DNA of 64,000 nt from Rhodospirillales bacterium URHD0017. GTDB taxonomy: Bacteria; Pseudomonadota; Alphaproteobacteria; Reyranellales; Reyranellaceae. This document shows, piece by piece, positions 55,057-64,000 of the stretch. A program made the translations under genes and the position numbers. The stretch is from contig FODP01000005.1 in assembly GCA_900110395.1 (NCBI GenBank), forward strand, positions 430,705 through 494,704, written 5' to 3'. Under the pieces are notes generated by a model, which made no database searches, was not told the DNA's origin, and saw nothing but the letters and a program-made list of their open reading frames with translations. Each line of letters begins with the position of its first letter. Position 1 is the first letter of the stretch.

Positions 55057-56080
55057 TCAGTCGGCGACAGCGGGCTCGTTGTCGGCCAAGCGGAAGCGCT
55101 GGCGATACTGCTGTGGCGTGACGCCTATTCGTCGGACGAAGGCGCGGCGCAGATTGTCGACGGTGGCGAAGCCGCAGCGTGCCGCCACGACCTGCACCGG
55201 CATCTGGGCCTCCTCGAACAGGCCACGCGCGGCGTCGATACGGATGCGCTCGACGAAGTCGCGCGGCGTCTCGCCGGTTTCCGCGGCGAAGGCGCGGCGG
55301 AACGTGCGCTCGCTCATGCCGGCATGCGCCGACAACACTTTTACGCCGAGGTCGGCGGCGAGGTTTTCGACCGCCCATTCCTGGGCCTTGCGAACCGCCG
55401 GGCTGGCGGCGAACTGGGCCAGCAGATGGTTGCTGAACTGCGACTGGCCAGCCGGCCGCTTGAGATAGGCGACCAGCGCACGCGCCACGCGCAGCGACAT
55501 CGTGCGGCCGTGGTCCTCCTCGATCATACCGAGCGCCAGATCGATGCCGGTGGTGACACCGGCCGAGGTGTAGACGCTGCCGTCGCGCACGAAGATGCGG
55601 TCGACGTCGACCGTAACCTGCGGATAGCGCCGGCTGAGCTCGTCAGCCATCGCCCAGTGCGTGGTCGCCCGCCTGCCGTCGAGCAAGCCGGCGGCGGCGA
55701 GCACGAAGGCGCCGGTGCAGATCGAGCCGCAGCGGCGCGCCCGCACCCGGCCCCTTTTTCAACCAGGCGATCAGCTGCTGATCGCAGCTTGCCTTGCTCT
55801 GACCGAAGCCGCCGCTGACCAGCAGCGTGTCGATCGGCCCCGCGATGTCGTCGAGGGCGACGCTGGGCAAGATCGGCAGGCCGAGCGAAGTCTCGACCGG
55901 CGTCGTGGTCTTGCCGGCGATGGCCAGGCGATAGAGCGGCCGGCCGGCGACGACATTGGCCGAGGCGAAGGCTTCCAGTGGACCGAACACGTCCATGGCC
56001 ATGACGCCCGGATAGACGAGCATGACCACCAAGCGCGGCTCGGCTTGCTCGGGGGCAGCAGCAGTCGTGTCGCCGGTCAT
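55057..56080 (-). pseudogene. GlxA-type AraC family regulator with an internal frameshift
   Basis: Two frames together give a complete 340-residue regulator. The N-terminal half (start 56080, EPRLVVMLVYPGVMAMDVFG to LIAWLKKG) is the DJ-1/PfpI-like domain. The second half, in another frame, starts CGSICTGAFVLAAAGLLDGR and ends with two AraC helix-turn-helix units (MSERTFRRAF; FATVDNLRRAF). The break is at an A5G4 run (minus strand; 55751-55759). Removing one base restores WLKKGRVRARRCGSICTG without loss. It is either a real inactivation or a sequence error. The neighbours upstream are a Bug-type binding protein and a flavin hydroxylase it may regulate. Confidence 0.8.
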
Positions 56081-56181
56081 GGAGGGCCACTCTATACGGC
56101 AACAACGCGGGCCTGTTGTGGCCAGTTCCAACGCACCTGCGCATGCAAGAAACGTGCAGTTGAGAATTGCAGCTCTTCGGC

Positions 56182-57138
56182 TCAATCGACCTGGATGCCG
56201 AGCGGCGGCAGCACGCGGCGGTAGCGTTCGATCTCGCTCACGACATAGGCCTTGAACTCGGGCGGCGGCAGGCAGACGACCTCGCTGCCATTGTCGCGCG
56301 CGTAGGTCTCGAACGACTTCTCGCGCGCGCCCCTGGACAGAGTCTGGAACAGGCTGTCGACCAGCGCCGGCGGCAGCCTGGGCGGTCCCCAGAATCCCGA
56401 CCAGCCGGGAATGTCCGCTTCGATGCCGAACTCGCCGAAGGTCGGCACATCGGGCAGGAGCGCGATGCGCTGCGCGCTCGACACGCCGAGCGCGCGCAGC
56501 TTGTCCGCCTTCAGGTACTGCATGATGAGCGAGGGCGAGACGAAGAAGCAGTCGATCGTGCCGGTCATGGCGTCGGCGATCGGCGTGCTCTTGTAGGGCA
56601 CGTGCGTGAGCTGGACCTGGGCGCTGCGGCAGAACAGCTCGCCCACGACATGCGTGGTGTTGCCGATGCCCGACGAGCCGTAGGTGAGCTTGCCGGGCTC
56701 CGCCCGCGCCGCCGCCAAGAACTCCTGCAGGGTCTTGAAGCGCGAGCCGCCGCCCACGATCAGGCCGAAGCCCTGGCTGCGCGTCAGCAGCATCAGCGGC
56801 GTGAAGCCCTCGATCGAATCGTAGGGCAGCTTGCGGTTCAGTACGGCGTTGGTGGTATGCCCGCCGGTGGTGAACAACACCGTCGTGCCGTCGGGCTTCG
56901 CGCGCGAGACGTCCAGCGAGCCGATGGTGGTGCCGCCGCCCGGCTTGTCGTCGACCATGACGGTGCGGCCGGTGGCGAGCCTCACCGCTTCGCCGAACAC
57001 GCGCGCGGCGTTGTCGGTGCCCGAGCCCGCGGCGAAGGGCACGACGATGCGCAGGCTGCCTTCCTGCGCGACCGCCGCGGACGGCAGCGCGAGGGCCGCC
57101 AGGCCTCCTTGCACCGCCCGACGCCGCGTCACGGTCAT
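56182..57138 (-). CDS. Bug-type tripartite tricarboxylate transporter binding protein
   Basis: A 318-residue exported protein with a signal that includes twin arginine-type residues (TRRRAVQGGLAALALPSA). Typical Bug features are IVVPFAAGSGTDNAARVF near residue 32, KPGGGTTIGSLDVSRAKPDG and PGKLTYGSSGIGNTTHVVGE. No TctA or TctB permease is near, which is common for orphan Bug proteins. It starts within the stop of the hydroxylase upstream, so the bound ligand may be its substrate or product. Confidence 0.88.
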   Translation of the reverse strand: MTVTRRRAVQGGLAALALPSAAVAQEGSLRIVVPFAAGSGTDNAARVFGEAVRLATGRTVMVDDKPGGGTTIGSLDVSRAKPDGTTVLFTTGGHTTNAVLNRKLPYDSIEGFTPLMLLTRSQGFGLIVGGGSRFKTLQEFLAAARAEPGKLTYGSSGIGNTTHVVGELFCRSAQVQLTHVPYKSTPIADAMTGTIDCFFVSPSLIMQYLKADKLRALGVSSAQRIALLPDVPTFGEFGIEADIPGWSGFWGPPRLPPALVDSLFQTLSRGAREKSFETYARDNGSEVVCLPPPEFKAYVVSEIERYRRVLPPLGIQVD

Positions 57139-58748
57139 GACGCGCGGTCTCGTATCGAGCCAAGGATGGCGTTCATGGCTGCGGCCAGCGTGCGCGCCGC
57201 GTCGGGCGCGGCCGACGCAGCACGCCAGGCGACGTAGCCGTCCGGCCGCACCAGCACCGCGCCATCGTCGCCGATGCCGTAGGTCTCCCGCCAACGCTCG
57301 TCGGCCGGTTGCAGGCTGCCGTTGCCGACGGTGACGGGCGTGACCTCGAGCGCCTTCGCCGCCTCCGCCCATTTCGCTGCCTTGGCGCCGCCCAGCAGGG
57401 TGAACCCCTTGCCGACCAGGTCGATGGTGGAAACACGCGTGCCGTCCTTGGCCTGCAGCCACGCATGCGGCGCGCGGCCACCCGGGCGCGCGGAGGCTAC
57501 GTAGTCGGTGATGGGATTGGCCACCGCGGGCGGCGGACTGCCGTCCGGCACGACAGCCGACGAGGTGTAGCTCGCGCCGAAGATCATGCCCTGCTCATTG
57601 AGGAACTCGGGGCGGGCGCCGGTGGTCTTCTGGATCTTCTGCAGGCGGCCCATGGAGACCGCATTGGCGAGGGCCTGCTCGGTGATGGTGCGGGCGAGCG
57701 GCTGGCGCTCGTCGTGATAGGTCTGCAGCAACGAATCGGCCGCCCGGCCCTGCAGCACCAGGGCAAGCTTCCAGCAGAGATTGTGGACGTCCTGCACGCC
57801 GGTATTCATGCCGAAGCCGCCGGTCGGTGGCATCTCATGAGCGGCATCGCCGGCGAGGAAGATGCGGCCATGGCGGTACTGCTCGGCGACGTGCGCCGAG
57901 GCGACCCACGGCGCAACGCCCAGCACGTTCACCGGGAGATCGGGCACGCCGGCGGCGAGCCGCACCAGGGCGGCCGACCGCTCGGGCGTGAAATCCTGCG
58001 CCGTGTAGCCCTGCGCCTTCAGCGAATTCACCAGGAAGCCCCAGCGGTCATGGGCATTGATGGTGAGGAAGGTGCCGCGCAGCTTGTCGTTCTCGATGAA
58101 GTACAGCGCGGCCGGGCGATCCGCGGTCCATGGCCTGAGGTCGGCCTCGAGCAGGATGTTGACGCTGTCGTAGACGTCTTTCTTGCCCACCATGCCGACG
58201 CCGAGCGCGGCGCGCACCGCGCTTTGCGCGCCGTCGGCCGCGATCATGTACTCGGCCATGACCTCTTGCTCGGCACCGCTAACGACGTCGCGCAGTGTCG
58301 CGGTGACGCCAACGCCGTCCTGGGTGAAGCCCTTCAGCTCGGTATTGAATCGCAGCTCGCCCGGCGCCTGTTCCTCCGCTGAACGGCGCAGCACCGGCTC
58401 GAGATAGTCCTGGGCGCAAAGGCAGGCGCGCACCGGTGAGACATCGCTGCTGCGCTCGCTGCGGCCCCACGGCACGCGGCGCTCGATCTCCTCGCCGGCC
58501 AGCGACCTGGCCCAGACGATGAAGCCGGTGCGCTCGGGCGGCAAGCCGGCTTGGCGCACAACGGCCTCGATGCCCTGCTGGCGGAAGACTTCCATGGTGC
58601 GTGCGTTGATGCCGCGTGCCTTGGGATGGATGGCGGTGCCGGGATGGCGCTCGACCAGCAGCGAGCGGATGCCGAGCCGCGACAGCAGCAGCGAGGCCAC
58701 CAGCCCCACCGGGCCGCCGCCGACGATCAGGACAGGAACTTCCGACAT
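57135..58748 (-). CDS. FAD-dependent aromatic-ring-type hydroxylase
   Basis: A 537-residue class A monooxygenase with FAD motif VGGGPVGLVASLLL near residue 9, the DG motif AADGAQSAVRAALG near residue 168, and GDAAHEMPPTGGFGMNTG near residue 300. A short thioredoxin-like C-terminal domain follows. It is related in type to the enzyme at 9542-11131 but clearly a different subgroup. It starts a unit with the Bug-type gene and, further on, the GlxA-type regulator. Substrate unknown. Confidence 0.88.
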   Translation of the reverse strand: MSEVPVLIVGGGPVGLVASLLLSRLGIRSLLVERHPGTAIHPKARGINARTMEVFRQQGIEAVVRQAGLPPERTGFIVWARSLAGEEIERRVPWGRSERSSDVSPVRACLCAQDYLEPVLRRSAEEQAPGELRFNTELKGFTQDGVGVTATLRDVVSGAEQEVMAEYMIAADGAQSAVRAALGVGMVGKKDVYDSVNILLEADLRPWTADRPAALYFIENDKLRGTFLTINAHDRWGFLVNSLKAQGYTAQDFTPERSAALVRLAAGVPDLPVNVLGVAPWVASAHVAEQYRHGRIFLAGDAAHEMPPTGGFGMNTGVQDVHNLCWKLALVLQGRAADSLLQTYHDERQPLARTITEQALANAVSMGRLQKIQKTTGARPEFLNEQGMIFGASYTSSAVVPDGSPPPAVANPITDYVASARPGGRAPHAWLQAKDGTRVSTIDLVGKGFTLLGGAKAAKWAEAAKALEVTPVTVGNGSLQPADERWRETYGIGDDGAVLVRPDGYVAWRAASAAPDAARTLAAAMNAILGSIRDRAS

Positions 58749-58867
58749 CGCGTTTCCTCGTTCTTTTGGCCGATCCTAGGGCTTGTCCGGCGACGAAGAA
58801 ACATCACGACATCGAGGCCGTTCCCCTCGATAGGGCCCCTTGATCAAGCCAGGCAGCAGAACGCGAA

Positions 58868-58978
58868 ATGGCGAGACATTCGAAGAGCGCCGGCAAGGAC
58901 GTGAAGCGCGCGATGGATCGCCGCAAGAAGGGCACTCTGAAGAGCGGCGAGGGTGGCAAGGGCGGCACTGTGAGACGA
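58868..58978 (+). pseudogene. 5' fragment of a small basic DUF6496-like gene
   Basis: Starts MARHSKSAGKDVKRAMDR and runs RKKGTLKSGEGGKGGTV, which matches the first 35 residues of small lysine-rich DUF6496-type proteins. These normally go on with a K/R-S-R-K-Q-A-I-A-I-type segment, which is missing. From about 58,973 the sequence becomes the complement of a glycine-rich gene. The gene is thus cut at the junction. Confidence 0.6.
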
Positions 58979-58982
58979 AGCC

Positions 58983-59222
58983 GCCCCCGCCGCCGGAGCC
59001 GCCATTGCCACCGGCTTCGCTGGCTGTGCTGCCGGCCGATCCGGCGCCGCCGAAGCCACCCGGGGCGCCGATGAAAGGGCCGACCGAGAGCGTCACACCC
59101 TGGCCATCGGTGCCGGGCGTGCCATCGGGGGCAGCGCCCCAGGTCGCGGTTGGGGTCAGCCCGGTGCTCAGCAACAACCCAGGCAGAAACGCACGCACGA
59201 TTCCAGCTGGCCGACGCGCCAT
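58983..59222 (-). pseudogene. 5' fragment of a glycine-rich exported protein gene
   Basis: The frame starts MARRPAGIVRAFLPGLLLST, a signal peptide, then enters a glycine-rich part (GAPGGFGGAGSAG, GGNGGSGGGGGF) like the start of the autotransporter at 59747-63565. At about 58,980 it runs into the complement of the DUF6496-like gene and continues to a stop at 58776 with no further glycine repeats. It looks like the leftover start of an autotransporter paralogue. Confidence 0.6.
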
Positions 59223-59264
59223 TGTTTTCCCCGCTTCCGAAATGAACTCAACTTTTGCGGCCAA

Positions 59265-59746
59265 CCGCCCGGTTCATTCTAGCGGCGCGCGAGTCGATCC
59301 TAACGACGCGCGAGTGGATCGCATCCGAAATATGGAGTCGGCGCGATCACAATGAATTTTTAGGGCACAGAGAGTGATCATTGTCGAAGTGCAGAGTCAG
59401 CGAGGGTGGCTGGCAAACCGCCGAAGTAAAAACCCGCATGACGATCCGATGAAGGCGGTAACTCCGAATCCTTCTAGAGGATTCAATCGTTCAGTTGCGC
59501 CATGTCGACCGACGCAATGAGATGCTCCGCAACAATGTATGAATTTTCTTTGAAAGCGATGCGATCGAACACGGCCGAAATGGAGACGTCGGCTTTTTCC
59601 GGAGATCACCGGCGCTCGAAGCCAATGCCGATGGCGTCGAGTAGCCCGTTGCTTATCGAGCGCATGCCTCGCCAGTCGACTGGACGATCTCGTCAGTGAG
59701 GAAGCGGGCGTTCTTCGGGCTGCTGAAGGAAATCACCGACGCCTGA
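59265..59746. other. Intergenic region with a short direct repeat
   Basis: No gene supported in these 482 bases; frames of 60-70 codons on both strands lack family marks. A 14-base direct repeat (59286-59299 and 59307-59320, CGCGCGAGT-GATC, one mismatch) is present. Base composition is less GC-rich than the flanks, in keeping with non-coding or decayed sequence. Confidence 0.5.
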
Positions 59747-63565
<3,819 letters not shown>

Positions 63566-64000
63566 TGTTGCCTGCCCCGTCCCGCCCGCCGACACCTCGC
63601 ATCGCAAGCTGCACAACCGGTGCGGATACCCTCGCTTCTTGTTTCAGCGCTCGATTGCACTGACTTTAACGGCGTCACGATCCGGGCGTACGTCAAAAAA
63701 ATATCAAATACTTCCACGCTTCGGCTCGATCGATCGTCGTGAGATCAGGCGCAGGCCTCTGCCAGTCGAACCGTGTCGCGCCAAGCGATGAGACTCTGCG
63801 CACCTGCACGCCATCGACTTCGCCGAGGCCTTCTCGACGATCCCGCCACCCAGCGGCAATAGAAGTCGATCGCGCGCACCGTTGCTGTCGCACCATTACG
63901 ATCGCCGACGCAATCCGCAGTTGAATTGCAACTTGTAAACTCTTGAGAACACCAGGACCGCAAGCCAAGGTCAAAAAAAGGTCAAAGGCTTCATCGCGGC
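63566..64000. other. Region upstream of the autotransporter gene
   Basis: No supported gene. A short AT-rich stretch (63,691-63,715), with a run of seven A, probably belongs to the autotransporter promoter. Frames of 60-90 codons on both strands show no family features. The window ends here without entering the next gene. Confidence 0.5.

Overview
The window is high-GC, densely packed bacterial chromosome. Gene content points to an alphaproteobacterium: FtsK next to a DapC-type aminotransferase, GlnK-AmtB pairs, the order pstSCAB-phoU-phoB, a UbiH-type hydroxylase, a Bug-type binding protein and a TRAP transporter. A Rhodospirillales or Reyranella-like host is a guess from general content, not shown by a marker gene. 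No rRNA, tRNA, CRISPR array, transposase or integrase was seen.

Layout. 1-5.7 kb: end of hisH, a small membrane protein, an 18-cysteine Csp-type copper-storage protein, a CobW GTPase with a small coupled partner, a polysaccharide deacetylase and an ankyrin protein. 5.8-9.5 kb: a pqiB-pqiC-pqiA lipid-transport operon. 9.5-13.7 kb: a TetR-VOC-flavin monooxygenase operon and a patatin-like lipoprotein. 13.7-17.7 kb: dapC-ftsK. 17.9-21.7 kb: two tandem glnK-amtB units, the first behind a consensus sigma-54 promoter. 21.8-30.6 kb: ubiH-like hydroxylase, a frame-disrupted GNAT, a second CobW with a WD40 partner, an MFS pump, moeB-dsrE, a PfkB kinase and an AmpG-like MFS. 30.8-36.3 kb: the complete Pho/Pst operon behind a three-unit Pho box.

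36.5-46.1 kb is an arsenic island: an ArsR-ArsC fusion, ArsJ-partner GAPDH, ArsJ, Acr3, a second ArsR, a flavoprotein with a cysteine-rich tail, then a third ArsR with two MFS genes. Several spacers and starts in the island carry a related TTCGA-N2-ATTC motif, which suggests a local ArsR regulon. 46.2-50.1 kb holds a cytochrome c, ChrA and a PadR regulator facing an MFS gene across a perfect palindrome. 50.4-58.7 kb holds a TRAP transporter, a Rap1a-like protein, a TauE-like permease, a frame-disrupted GlxA-type regulator, a Bug-type binding protein and another aromatic-ring-type hydroxylase.

58.8-63.6 kb holds two truncated genes joined head-on at one breakpoint (about 58,975), followed by a large glycine-rich autotransporter. 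Two families of intergenic palindromes recur across the window. The items most worth checking are the arsenic island with its shared motif and apparently leaderless arsR, the chimeric junction near 58,975, and the two homopolymer frameshifts.
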